64,000 nt of DNA, from the NCBI RefSeq assembly GCF_017104715.1, contig NZ_JAAGPI010000001.1, forward strand, positions 558,001 through 622,000, written 5' to 3'. Under the pieces are notes generated by a model. The model saw only the letters and a list, made by a program, of their open reading frames with translations, was not told the origin of the DNA and did not search any database. The DNA is from Burkholderia sp. Ac-20365 (GTDB lineage: Bacteria > Pseudomonadota > Gammaproteobacteria > Burkholderiales > Burkholderiaceae). The position numbers and the translations under genes were made by a program. Positions 27,241-35,759 of the stretch are shown here, in pieces (positions within the stretch are counted from its first letter, which is position 1; every line of letters starts with the position of its first letter).

Positions 27241-27893
27241 GCTGGCATCCGCGATTTGCCTTCGTACTTCACGCGTCGCCCCTGTGCGGGGCGGCACCTA
27301 CTTTTCTTTGCCGCGGCAAAGAAAAGTAGGCAAAAGAAAGCCGCTGAACACCGCCAGTTCTTGCTCCTGCCTGAGGGCCCCCAACGGGTCCTCCGCTTCA
27401 AACGGCAACCTGCCTTCCACTGCCCGTTGCCAACGCTCTTATTGAGCGCCTCACCCGCTTCACACTCCCGCGTCGCCGCGAGCGCGACCGCATCTCCCAC
27501 GTTCTCTAGCGGCAAACTGTGTGTCGGCTATCGCGGCGTATGCACTTCACTCCGGACTGAAAAACGCGATCGGTGTCGTAGGAGCGATGACGTGTGGAGC
27601 ACTACGACCTACACACAGTTTGCCACCTGGGCGGCCGTAACCAATCGCTACCGCTCGCTGCGCTACGGGTGCTTGAAGTGGGTGAGGCGCCCATTCAAGG
27701 CGTTGGCAACGGGCAGTGAAAGGCAGAACGCCGTTTGAAGTGGAGGAACTGCTGGGGGCCCTCAGGCGGAGGTCAAGAATTGGCGGTGTTAGCCCGCTTT
27801 CTTTGCTTACTTTCTTTGCGGCGGCAAAGAAAGTAAGTGCCGCCCCGCACAGGGGCAACGCGTGAGGCACGAAGGCATATCGCGGATGCCAGC
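27241..27893. repeat. Long imperfect inverted repeat (650 bp) with nested palindromes
   Basis: No gene lies between 27194 and 27986. Instead, the left arm 27241-27525 and the right arm 27610-27893 are inverted copies of each other (both about 285 bases), separated by an 84-base centre. Outer ends match as GCTGGCATCCGCG and its complement, inner ends as GGCAAACTGTGTGT and its complement. Each arm holds a shorter palindrome: a perfect 34-base one at 27297-27330 and a near-perfect 32-base one at 27806-27837, plus a GCCCC/GGGGC hairpin. I recall the same CTTTGCCGC/GCGGCAAAG core as dispersed in Paraburkholderia genomes, suggesting a non-autonomous mobile repeat. There is no transposase. Confidence 0.85.
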
Positions 27894-27986
27894 AACAAAA
27901 CAAGCAAACCAAACCAGCGCCACGCGGATGCCAGCAAAAACAAAAGCAAACCACAAACAAAGCGTCGCAAGACAAAAAAACAAACC

Positions 27987-28907
27987 CTAACCCGGATGCG
28001 TAACCTCAACCACCTCACCCGCAGGCGCACAAAACCCCAATCTCACCGACAACGCCGCCCCCGCTTCCTTAAGCAGCGCAACGTAGTGCAGCTTCGTATC
28101 TGCCCCACACCGCATCGTAGGAAACGAAACCGACAACCCCGCAATCACCCGCCCGAATCGATCAAACACAGGCACAGCCAGACACCGCAAACCTTCTTCC
28201 TGTTCCTCGATATCCTCGCCATAACCCTGCGCCCGCACTTGCGGAAGAATGCTCATCACAGCGTCAGCAGACGACAACGTCTTCGCAGTCGACTTGCGAA
28301 ACTCGATATGCGACAAAACTTCTCGCGCTTCATCAGGCTCCATCCACGCAAGTAAAACCTTGCCAATCGCCGTGCTATGCAGCGGATTACGCCGCCCAAT
28401 CCGCGACTGCATCCGCAACCCATAATCAGCGTCGATCTTGTGGATATAGATAATCGCGTCTTCATCGAACGTGCCGAGGTGCACGGCTTCCCGCGTCACG
28501 CTGCCAATGCGCCGCATCTCGATGTCAGCCTCGCGCACGAGATCCACACTTTCCAGCGCCTTCGCGCCAAGCTCGAACAGTCGGATAGTCAGGCGATAAC
28601 GCTCCGTCTCGACCTCTTGAGTCACATAGCCCAGCGCCTTCAGCGTCTGCAACATCCGATGCACTGTCGTCTTCGACAACGACAGCCGCTGCGACAGCTC
28701 GCTGATGCCGATCTGCCCGCTATCGCCAATCGCGCCGAGAATCGCGAATACGCGGGCAACGGACGATAGCGATTCGCCTTTGTCGGCCGGTTCCGCGTCG
28801 GACGCGAGCGGGGCGGCCGCGCGCTTGCGTGGCGCGGGGGGCGAGGTCTTGAGTTTGTCGATGGCTGCCATATGCCTGATTACTGCGGTCGGATGATTGC
28901 GTTCCAT
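27987..28907 (-). CDS. IclR-family regulator (KdgR-like) of uronate catabolism
   Basis: A 306-residue IclR regulator: an N-terminal extension of about 45 residues, a winged helix (IGISELSQRLSLSKTTVHRML), and an IclR effector domain (HSTAIGKVLLAWM, GYGEDIEEQEEGLRCLAVPVFD). The ATG at 28907 or the in-frame ATG at 28871 could be used. It lies 89 bases after kduD on the same strand and next to kdgT, the context of KdgR, which in enterobacteria represses pectin and uronate genes until 2-keto-3-deoxygluconate is present. Candidate operators are the two GGAACA...TCC palindromes in the kduI-kdgT gap. Confidence 0.9.
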   Translation of the reverse strand: MERNHPTAVIRHMAAIDKLKTSPPAPRKRAAAPLASDAEPADKGESLSSVARVFAILGAIGDSGQIGISELSQRLSLSKTTVHRMLQTLKALGYVTQEVETERYRLTIRLFELGAKALESVDLVREADIEMRRIGSVTREAVHLGTFDEDAIIYIHKIDADYGLRMQSRIGRRNPLHSTAIGKVLLAWMEPDEAREVLSHIEFRKSTAKTLSSADAVMSILPQVRAQGYGEDIEEQEEGLRCLAVPVFDRFGRVIAGLSVSFPTMRCGADTKLHYVALLKEAGAALSVRLGFCAPAGEVVEVTHPG

Positions 28908-28996
28908 TCACTGCGGTTGCCCGTAGCGCGCGGCCCGCAACGATTGCTGATCGCCGAAATATACCGCGTGCGCCGCGCAATTCACATCAATTCACC

Positions 28997-29758
28997 TCAT
29001 CGCGCGAGCCATCCGCCATCCACGGCAAGCGTATGACCGTGCACATAGTCCGACGCCGACGACGCGAGAAACACCACGGGACCCGCGAGATCGTCCGGCG
29101 TGCCCCAGCGTCCCGCCGGAATGCGCGCGAGAATTTCGCTGTTGCGCTGCTCGTCGTCGCGCAATGCCGCTGTGTTCGATGTCGCCATATAACCCGGCGC
29201 AATCGCGTTCACGTTGATGCCGCGCGCAGCCCATTCGTTCGCAAGCAATCGCGTAAGCCCGAGCATGCCGCTTTTCGACGACGTGTACGACGCCACGCGA
29301 ATGCCACCCTGAAACGACAGCATCGACGCAACGTTGATGATCTTGCCGCGCTTGTCCTCTCCGACGAAATGACGCGCCACGGCTTGCGCGAGAAAAAACG
29401 CGCTCTTCAGGTTCACGTTCATCACCGCATCCCAGTCGTCTTCGGTGAATGTCAGCGCGTCCGCGCGCCGGATGATGCCCGCGTTGTTCACCAGCACGTC
29501 GACGCGTCCGCACGCTTCGAGCGCGGCGTGCACGATGTCGTCGATCGGCGCGGTACTCGACAGGTCCGCGCTCACGCCGATATAGCGGCGGCCGAGCGCC
29601 TTCACATGCTGCGCGGTATCGCTGTCGTTCGAGCGGCTCACGCCGACGATGTCGCAGCCCGCAGCCGCGAGCGCGTGCGCCATGCCTGCGCCGAGGCCCG
29701 TGTTGCTGCCCGTGACGAGCGCCACCTTGCCGCTGAGATCGAAAGGATGCGAAGTCAT
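28997..29758 (-). CDS. kduD: 2-dehydro-3-deoxy-D-gluconate 5-dehydrogenase KduD
   Basis: A 253-residue short-chain dehydrogenase with the NAD-binding TGSNTGLGAG, the NNAG motif, and catalytic Ser and YxxxK (YTSSKSGM). The match to KduD along its length, and its coupling to kduI, indicate reduction of 2,5-diketo-3-deoxygluconate to 2-keto-3-deoxygluconate in pectin/uronate breakdown. The ATG at 29758 has AGGA seven bases upstream; an alternative ATG at 29776 overlaps the kduI stop (TAATG) and would add six residues. Confidence 0.92.
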   Translation of the reverse strand: MTSHPFDLSGKVALVTGSNTGLGAGMAHALAAAGCDIVGVSRSNDSDTAQHVKALGRRYIGVSADLSSTAPIDDIVHAALEACGRVDVLVNNAGIIRRADALTFTEDDWDAVMNVNLKSAFFLAQAVARHFVGEDKRGKIINVASMLSFQGGIRVASYTSSKSGMLGLTRLLANEWAARGINVNAIAPGYMATSNTAALRDDEQRNSEILARIPAGRWGTPDDLAGPVVFLASSASDYVHGHTLAVDGGWLAR

Positions 29759-29775
29759 GCGCGGTTCCTGTTCCA

Positions 29776-30612
29776 TTAGCGCAGATCGCGCACGGCGAGA
29801 TGGTCCATGTCGCTGAACACCTGGTTTTCGCCGACCATGCCCCAGATGAACGTGTAGGCGCGCGTGCCGACGCCCGAGTGAATCGACCAGCTCGGCGAAA
29901 TCACTGCCTGCTCGTTGTGAACGAGAATGTGGCGCGTCTCCTTCGGCTCGCCGAGCATGTGGAAGACGGCGGCATCGTCGGCGACGTTGAAGTAGAAATA
30001 CACCTCCATACGCCGCTCGTGCGTGTGGCAAGGCATCGTGTTCCACAGGCTGCCGGGTTCGAGCTTGGTCATCCCCATCGAAAGCTGGCAGGTGGGCAGC
30101 ACTTCGGGAACGATGAACTTGTAGATCGTGCGGCGGTTGCTCGTCGCGGGATCGCCGAGCGTTTGCGGCGATGCTTCGGCAAGCGTGATGGTGCGCGTCG
30201 GGTAGGTCGCCTGCGCGGGCGCGCAGTTCAGATAAAACTTCGCGGGGTGCGCGGGATCGTCGCTACCGAAGGTCAGCGACTGCGTGCCTTTGCCGACATA
30301 GATCGCTTCCTCGTTGCGCACCGTGAAGCGCTTGCCGTCCGCCTCGACCCAGCCATCGCCGCCGATATTGATCGCGCCGAGTTCGCGCCGCTCCAGCAGG
30401 TAGCTCACGCCAATCGTCTTGCCGAGCGAACCGGGCACTTCGACGGCGCGGCTCTGCGGAAACGCGCCACCCACGATGATCCGGTCGATATGGCTATACG
30501 TCAGCGCCAGCGCATCCGGCTCGAACACTTTCTCGACCAGAAACTCTTTTCTGAGGCCGGCCGTATCAAGCGTTTTCGCGTATTCGCTGTTCATGCTCTG
30601 TCTGACTTCCAT
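29776..30612 (-). CDS. kduI: 5-keto-4-deoxyuronate isomerase KduI
   Basis: A 278-residue cupin-fold isomerase that converts 4-deoxy-L-threo-5-hexosulose uronate to 2,5-diketo-3-deoxygluconate. The four zinc ligands His196, His198, Glu203 (CHTHERRME) and His245 (SIHSGVG) fall at exactly the positions known from the E. coli enzyme. AGGAG lies upstream of the ATG. It is first of the kduI-kduD unit and divergent from kdgT. Confidence 0.95.
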   Translation of the reverse strand: MEVRQSMNSEYAKTLDTAGLRKEFLVEKVFEPDALALTYSHIDRIIVGGAFPQSRAVEVPGSLGKTIGVSYLLERRELGAINIGGDGWVEADGKRFTVRNEEAIYVGKGTQSLTFGSDDPAHPAKFYLNCAPAQATYPTRTITLAEASPQTLGDPATSNRRTIYKFIVPEVLPTCQLSMGMTKLEPGSLWNTMPCHTHERRMEVYFYFNVADDAAVFHMLGEPKETRHILVHNEQAVISPSWSIHSGVGTRAYTFIWGMVGENQVFSDMDHLAVRDLR

Positions 30613-30681
30613 GTCTCCTCCGCTGCTGGGCGGCGCTGCACGCCGCGTCCGGGTTGGCTTTGCGCGCAGTCTAGCATGATC

Positions 30682-30694
30682 GGAACACTGGTCC
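30682..30694. promoter_or_regulatory. Putative KdgR/IclR operator 1 (kduI side)
   Basis: GGAACACTGGTCC is an imperfect palindrome 70 bases before the kduI start. Its flanks (ATC before, GAAATC after) resemble those of the second site at 30782. The pair resembles the GGAAC-n3-GTTCC form of KdgR-type sites; the assignment is an inference from location and similarity. Confidence 0.4.
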
Positions 30695-30781
30695 GAAATC
30701 GAAAAAATCGTTAAATCACCACATTCAGGGAACGTTATTTTGAATGCAGGGTAAACGATTAATCTCGATGCCTACAAAATC

Positions 30782-30794
30782 GGAACAACGTTCC
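30782..30794. promoter_or_regulatory. Putative KdgR/IclR operator 2 (kdgT side)
   Basis: GGAACAACGTTCC is a perfect 5+3+5 inverted repeat. A plausible -10 box, TATAGT, follows at 30806-30811, so the site would cover the -35 region of a kdgT promoter, as expected for repression. Confidence 0.45.
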
Positions 30795-30892
30795 TTTGTC
30801 GATGCTATAGTCCGCGGACAGGTGGACGGAGCCGGACCATACCGGACAGTTCCGCCGTTCCCATCACCGGCCTGGCGTCGTATGGAGGAGAC

Positions 30893-31909
30893 ATGAAATT
30901 GAAGAAGGCAATCGACCGCATACCGGGCGGTCTCATGCTGGTACCGCTGTTGCTCGGCGCTTGCGTGCATTCGTTCGCGCCTGGCGCGGGCAAGTATCTC
31001 GGGTCGTTCTCGAATGGCCTGATTACAGGCACCGTGCCGATTCTCGCCGTGTGGTTCTTCTGCATGGGCGCGACCATCGATCTGCGCGCCACAGGCACCG
31101 TGCTGCGCAAGTCGGGCACGCTGCTCGTCACGAAGATGCTGGTCGCGTGGCTCGCGACGATCGTCGCGTCGTCTTTATTGCCTATCGACGGCATCAAGAC
31201 AGGGTTGTTCGCCGGACTCTCGGTGCTCGCGATCACCACTTCGATGGACATGACCAACGGCGGTCTCTACGCCGCGGTGATGCAGCAGTACGGCACGAAG
31301 GAAGAAGCGGGTGCGTTCGTGCTGATGTCGATCGAGTCGGGTCCGCTTGTCAGCATGATCATTCTCGGTGCAACGGGTGTGGCCTTCTTCGAGCCGCGGC
31401 TCTTTGTGGGCGCAGTGCTGCCGTTCGTCATCGGCTTTACGCTCGGCAATCTGGATAGCGCGCTGCGTGAACTGTTCGGCCGCTGCGTGGTGCCGCTGAT
31501 TCCGTTCTTCGGCTTCGCGCTCGGCAACGGCATCGACCTGAACGTGATCGTGAAGAGCGGCATTCCGGGCGTGTTGCTCGGGCTGGGCGTGATCGTTATC
31601 ACGGGCATTCCGCTGATTCTCGCCGACCGCTGGATCGCGGGCGGCAATGGGGCGGCGGGCCTCGCGGCATCGTCGACGGCGGGCGCGGCGGTGGCCAATC
31701 CGTCTATCATCGGCGAGATGATTCCGCGCTTCAAACCGATGGTTCCTGCCGCGACGGCGATGGTTGCCACCGCGTGCCTCGTGACCGCGATTCTCGTGCC
31801 GATCCTCACCGCGATGTGGTCGAAGCGCGCTCGCATGAAAGCCGGGTTGAACGAGCGCATGGACGAAGACACGGGGCCATTGCCGCAGCCGCTTGGCGCA
31901 CACGAATAG
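30893..31909 (+). CDS. kdgT: 2-keto-3-deoxygluconate permease KdgT
   Basis: A 338-residue KdgT-family proton symporter with about ten hydrophobic helices and the family's N-terminal [20 protein letters not shown] and internal [18 protein letters not shown]. It imports 2-keto-3-deoxygluconate, the product of the KduI-KduD branch. A strong GGAGGAG ribosome site precedes the ATG. The TAG stop is part of the first unit of a 13-base tandem repeat, so changes in copy number would not alter the protein. Confidence 0.93.
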   Translation: MKLKKAIDRIPGGLMLVPLLLGACVHSFAPGAGKYLGSFSNGLITGTVPILAVWFFCMGATIDLRATGTVLRKSGTLLVTKMLVAWLATIVASSLLPIDGIKTGLFAGLSVLAITTSMDMTNGGLYAAVMQQYGTKEEAGAFVLMSIESGPLVSMIILGATGVAFFEPRLFVGAVLPFVIGFTLGNLDSALRELFGRCVVPLIPFFGFALGNGIDLNVIVKSGIPGVLLGLGVIVITGIPLILADRWIAGGNGAAGLAASSTAGAAVANPSIIGEMIPRFKPMVPAATAMVATACLVTAILVPILTAMWSKRARMKAGLNERMDEDTGPLPQPLGAHE

Positions 31910-31974
31910 CGCACACGAATAGCGCACACGAATAGCGCACACGAATAGCGCACACGAATAGCGCACACGAAACG
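31897..31974 (+). repeat. 13-bp tandem repeat at the kdgT 3' end
   Basis: Five exact copies of CGCACACGAATAG (31897-31961) and a partial sixth (31962-31974). The first copy encodes the last kdgT codons and its stop. The 13-base period puts a TAG in every frame across the array, so it also stops translation in all frames. Likely prone to slippage; no spacer sequences, so not a CRISPR. Confidence 0.95.
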
Positions 31975-31991
31975 CACGCGCTGACAGCAGA

Positions 31992-32033
31992 ACGGCGCGA
32001 ACCGGCAGATCAACTCAAGCCGGTTCGCGCCGT
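31992..32033. terminator. Strong hairpin between convergent kdgT and MFS genes
   Basis: A perfect 14-base stem, ACGGCGCGAACCGG (31992-32005) and its complement (32020-32033), with a 14-base loop; CGTCGTTTGTGT follows. It probably ends transcripts from both sides. Confidence 0.7.
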
Positions 32034-32069
32034 CGTCGTTTGTGTCGTGCGTGTTAGCGACTCGACACG

Positions 32070-33284
32070 TTATGCATGACTCTTCGCATGCGACCTGCCA
32101 ACGGTGAGGTAATGCAACAACGCGATGACCGGGAACGCCGTGGCGACGCTCGCCACCAGCGTCCAGCCACCATGCTCGTACAACGGGCTGGCAAGCGCCG
32201 AACCAATCGCACCGCCGACGAAGATGCTCGTCATATACAGCGCGTTCAGCCGGTTACGGCTCGCGGCGTGCAGCGCGTAGATCTCACGCTGGCCGAGCAC
32301 CATGTTCATCTGCACCGCGAAGTCGAGCACGACACCCGTCGCGACGAGACCGCCGACGCCCCACGCCGGATGAATCAATCCAGGCGTATAGGCCAGCGCG
32401 CCGACCACCAGCGCGATCAGCGTCGCGCGCACCGTGTGGCCTGCATCCGCGAGACGGCCCGCGATGGGCGCCGACGTCGCGCCGATTGCGCCCACCAGCG
32501 CGAATATGCCGATCGCCGTTTGCGACAGTCCGTAATGACGTGTCAGTTCGATGGGCACAGCGGTCCAGAACAGGCTGAACGTGCCGAACATCAAGCCCTG
32601 ATATAGCGCGCGATGGCGCAGCGTGGGCATTGTGCGCACCAGATGACCGAGCGACGCGATCAGTTGCGGATAGGTCGCCTGATGCGAGGGCTGTCGCGTC
32701 GGAATGGTGAACGCAAGCACGGTCGTGACGATGGCCATCAGCACGGCGGCCGCACCGAACACGACGCGCCAGCCGAAGTGGCCGGCGACGATGCTCGAAA
32801 TCGGCCGCGACAGCAGAATGCCGAGCAGCAGCCCGCTCATGATCGTGCCGACCACGCGTCCGCGCGTTTCGTCCGGCGCGAGATGCGCGGCAAGCGGAAT
32901 CAGGATCTGCACGGCGACGGAGCTGAAGCCGATCATCAGCGAGACGGCGAGGAACGCGCCCGGTGCCTGCACGAACGGCGCAATCGCGAGGCTCACGATC
33001 GATACCAGCGCCGTCGTAATCATCAGCTTGCGGTTTTCGAGCAGATCGCCGAGCGGCACCAGAAAGAACAGGCCGAGCGCGTAGCCGATCTGCGTGAGCG
33101 ACACGATCAGACTCGCCGTGCCGCTCGACATGTGGATGGACGGCGCGATCAGTTCGGTGATCGGTTGCGCGTAGTAGAGATTGGCGACGATCGCGCCGCA
33201 ACTGAACGCGAACAGTGCGATCAGGCCGCGCGTGAGCCCGGTGGCGGTTTCGCCGCGCGCGAGCGTCGATGAACTGCTGGTCAT
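32070..33284 (-). CDS. MFS transporter, probable exporter
   Basis: A 404-residue major-facilitator protein with about twelve helices, a loop 2-3 motif (LVPLGDLLENRKLM) and LAPDETRGRVVGTIMSGLLLGIL, typical of drug- or sugar-efflux MFS proteins. The ATG at 33284 has AGGAG upstream; the frame stays open to 33371 but without a better start. It lies 64 bases after the DsbA-family gene on the same strand and is probably cotranscribed. The substrate is unknown. Confidence 0.88.
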   Translation of the reverse strand: MTSSSSTLARGETATGLTRGLIALFAFSCGAIVANLYYAQPITELIAPSIHMSSGTASLIVSLTQIGYALGLFFLVPLGDLLENRKLMITTALVSIVSLAIAPFVQAPGAFLAVSLMIGFSSVAVQILIPLAAHLAPDETRGRVVGTIMSGLLLGILLSRPISSIVAGHFGWRVVFGAAAVLMAIVTTVLAFTIPTRQPSHQATYPQLIASLGHLVRTMPTLRHRALYQGLMFGTFSLFWTAVPIELTRHYGLSQTAIGIFALVGAIGATSAPIAGRLADAGHTVRATLIALVVGALAYTPGLIHPAWGVGGLVATGVVLDFAVQMNMVLGQREIYALHAASRNRLNALYMTSIFVGGAIGSALASPLYEHGGWTLVASVATAFPVIALLHYLTVGRSHAKSHA

Positions 33285-33348
33285 GCTGACTCCTTTCACT
33301 TCTTGATGTAAGCGGGTATGGCTTGAATACTGGCTGGGCGCAGTGCTT

Positions 33349-34002
33349 TCATGCTGCGCTACGCGCTTCACGGACTAGCAGCGCTTGCTCGAACACGGCA
33401 GGCGGTTGTGCGCCGCAAATCGGCACACCGTCGATCAACACCGTCGGCATGCTGCTGATCGACGAACGTTGCGCCCACATACGTGCGCTATCGAGTTCGC
33501 GATTGCCCGCGTCGGACAGCAGGTATTCGCGAGCGCGATGCGAATCGAAACCCTGTTCGCCCGCAATTTCGATGAGCGTATCAATCGATCCTATATCGCG
33601 CCCTTGCGAAAAATACGCGGCGAAAATCGCATCGAAAAGCCGTGCGACGGTTTCGGCATTGCCATGCAGCATAGCGAATTGCACTAAACGGTGCGCGCGG
33701 CGTGTATTCGGCGTGCTCGCAATGTTCGCGTAAGCAAATGACAGCCCCGCGGCGAGGCCGGCTGCCGCGGCCTGCGCGTCGAGACTCTGGGAGCGTGCCC
33801 AACTGCCGAACTTGCGCGTGCGATACGCGCGCCGATCGATGCCTTCGAGAGGCATCGACGGATTCAGCTCGTATGGCGTATAGCGGACTTCGACAGGTGC
33901 GTCGAGTGCCGTGGCCCGAATCCCCGCGGCAAGATTCGCGTGACCGATCCAGCACCACGGGCAGATGAAGTCATAGGCGAGCACGATCTGTACGGCTTGC
34001 AT
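33349..34002 (-). CDS. DsbA-family oxidoreductase (FrnE-like)
   Basis: A 217-residue thioredoxin-fold protein of the FrnE/DsbA-like group with CPWC near residue 15 (DFICPWCWIG), a helical insertion, and a cis-Pro loop (SSISSMPTVLIDG). There is no signal peptide, so it acts in the cytoplasm, unlike classical DsbA. FrnE-like proteins are reported as thiol isomerases or 2-hydroxychromene-2-carboxylate-isomerase relatives. It is divergent from a LysR gene, which may control it and the MFS exporter. Confidence 0.87.
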   Translation of the reverse strand: MQAVQIVLAYDFICPWCWIGHANLAAGIRATALDAPVEVRYTPYELNPSMPLEGIDRRAYRTRKFGSWARSQSLDAQAAAAGLAAGLSFAYANIASTPNTRRAHRLVQFAMLHGNAETVARLFDAIFAAYFSQGRDIGSIDTLIEIAGEQGFDSHRAREYLLSDAGNRELDSARMWAQRSSISSMPTVLIDGVPICGAQPPAVFEQALLVREARSAA

Positions 34003-34123
34003 CGATTGCTCCTCGAAAACGGACAGACGAAGATTAGCCGTTGCGCCGCGCCGTTTGAATGGGTGCGCAGCGCAAACGTCCGTTGCGTGGAGCGCAATCG
34101 GCATCGCGGGCATAATCGCCGCC

Positions 34124-35050
34124 ATGGACAAACTGCTCGCCCTGAATACGCTGCTCGAAGTCGCCGATGCGGGCGGTTTCGCGAAGGCTGCACAGCGCCT
34201 CGGCGTGGCGACGTCCTCGGTGACGCGCTTGATGGATGCGCTCGAAAACTCGCTCGGCACCGCCTTGCTCACGCGCACGCCGCGCAAGGTGAGTCTTACC
34301 GATGCAGGCACCGCGTACGTCGAGCAGATTTCGAAAGTACTCGACGATCTCGCCGAGGCCGACGAGAGCATCCTCGATAGCGGTGCATCGCCGGTCGGCG
34401 CGCTGCGTATCACGGTGCCGTCCGCGTACAACCGCATGCAGCTCGCGCCGCATCTCGCCGCGTTTCTCGCGGAATATCCGCGCATCGCGCTCGATGTCGT
34501 GGTCGCCGATCATTTCGCGGACCTTGCGCTCGATCGTATCGATGTCGCCGTGCGTATTGGTTTGTTGTCGCGCGATCCGAATCTCGTCGTGAAGAAGCTC
34601 GCCGACAATCCGCGCTATGTGGTCGCGAGCCACGAGTATCTGCAACGTGCAGGTACGCCGGTCAATCCCATTGCGCTCGCAGAACACGACTGTCTGCGTA
34701 TCGCGTATGGCGGCAGTTATCGCGCGCGCCAGGTGTGGACTTTCAGCCGTGGCGCGGAACACGAACGCGTCGATGTGCGCGGGCGGCTCATTTCCAACAG
34801 CCTCGAAATGCTGCTCGAAGCGGTGCTCGCCGGACAAGGGCTGGCGCTGCTGCCTGACTGGCTCGTCAATCATGAAATCAGCGCGGGGCGTTTGATGCGC
34901 CTTTTCGCGGACTGCAACGTCACGCCGCAGAACGGCGAGGCTGTGGTCTATGCCGCGTATCTGCCCAATCGCCGGCATTCGAGCAAGGTGAAAGCGCTGC
35001 TGCGGTTTCTCGAACTTCGCATCGGCGGGCTGACGGAAAGTGCGGCTTGA
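34124..35050 (+). CDS. LysR-family transcriptional regulator
   Basis: A 308-residue LysR protein: winged helix (LNTLLEVADAGGFAKAAQRLGV, SSVTRLMDALENSLG) and a LysR substrate domain (GALRITVPSAYNRMQLAPHLAAF). The ATG at 34124 begins the conserved MDKLLALN; the longer open frame from 34055 is not needed. It is divergent from the DsbA-family/MFS pair (121-base gap) and 178 bases upstream of the cupin operon; the former is the more likely target. Confidence 0.9.
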   Translation: MDKLLALNTLLEVADAGGFAKAAQRLGVATSSVTRLMDALENSLGTALLTRTPRKVSLTDAGTAYVEQISKVLDDLAEADESILDSGASPVGALRITVPSAYNRMQLAPHLAAFLAEYPRIALDVVVADHFADLALDRIDVAVRIGLLSRDPNLVVKKLADNPRYVVASHEYLQRAGTPVNPIALAEHDCLRIAYGGSYRARQVWTFSRGAEHERVDVRGRLISNSLEMLLEAVLAGQGLALLPDWLVNHEISAGRLMRLFADCNVTPQNGEAVVYAAYLPNRRHSSKVKALLRFLELRIGGLTESAA

Positions 35051-35170
35051 GCGGGTTGCCCGCTCGCATTTCTACATTCCTATTCGCCAGCGACGGCGCA
35101 TGCCCGTCGATGCGCAACCACGCGCATTCCTGAAATCAACGCTTGACACCACCCCTCAATCCGTTCGACC

Positions 35171-35210
35171 ATTGTGTCCACAATACGATTTGCAAGTCCA
35201 TAATATGGAC
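35171..35210. promoter_or_regulatory. Two palindromes upstream of the cupin operon, putative IclR sites
   Basis: ATTGTGTCCACAAT (35171-35184) is a perfect 6+2+6 inverted repeat and GTCCATAATATGGAC (35196-35210) a perfect 7+1+7 one; both share TCCA-AT-type halves. They lie 19-58 bases before the cupin start, downstream of a TTGACA (35143). Such TCCA-n-TGGA palindromes are typical IclR-family operators, and an IclR gene ends this operon (38701). Confidence 0.5.
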
Positions 35211-35228
35211 GAAATCCTCGGAGACACA

Positions 35229-35756
35229 ATGACAGCCCCAACCAACGGCGTCGATGCGATGACGCCTTATCAGCTCCCCAATCCACCCGAAGCCTTGCGC
35301 GAAATCGTCGTCGAATCCGCGATTCCGCAGGACGAACGCGTGTGGGTGCCGCAGGCGGAGAACGTGTGGTTCCGGCCGTTGTGCCTGAACGTGTCGAGCG
35401 GCTACTGGATGAACCTGCTGCGCGTGCGCAAGTCCGGCGTGCTGAGCCGCCATCGTCATCCGCAGGCCGTGCACGGCATGGTGCTCAAAGGTCGCTGGCG
35501 TTATCTGGAACACGACTGGATCGCGACAGAAGGCAGCTACGTGTTCGAGCCGCCGGGCGAAACGCACACGCTGTACGTGCCCGAAGACGTCGAAGAAATG
35601 ATCACGTACTTCCAGGTCAACGGCGTCATGTACTACTGCGATCCGCACGGCAATTACACCGGCTACGAAGACGTATTCACGAAGCTCGACATGTGCCGCG
35701 CGCACTACGAGCGCGTCGGGCTCGGCGCGAGTTATGTCGACCAGTTCGTGAGGTGA
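35229..35756 (+). CDS. Cupin protein, 2,4'-dihydroxyacetophenone dioxygenase-like
   Basis: A 175-residue single-domain cupin similar to 2,4'-dihydroxyacetophenone dioxygenase, a non-haem iron enzyme that cleaves a C-C bond of a hydroxy-ketone. Metal ligands are suggested by SRHRHPQAVHG and GETHTLY. The ATG at 35229 follows GGAG; an in-frame ATG at 35205 falls within the palindrome. It is first of an operon with SDR, MFS, SDR and IclR genes. In this setting it could equally be an isomerase or mutarotase-like cupin for a sugar acid. Confidence 0.82.
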   Translation: MTAPTNGVDAMTPYQLPNPPEALREIVVESAIPQDERVWVPQAENVWFRPLCLNVSSGYWMNLLRVRKSGVLSRHRHPQAVHGMVLKGRWRYLEHDWIATEGSYVFEPPGETHTLYVPEDVEEMITYFQVNGVMYYCDPHGNYTGYEDVFTKLDMCRAHYERVGLGASYVDQFVR

Positions 35757-35759
35757 GCG

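Noticed and set aside
27837..28355. Plus-strand open frame through the right arm of the inverted repeat
   Set aside because: It is read from repeat and antisense iclR DNA; the product is Lys/Arg/Thr-rich low complexity.
31897..31974. CRISPR-like direct repeats
   Set aside because: Units are 13 bases and directly abutting with no spacers and no cas genes; it is a simple tandem repeat.
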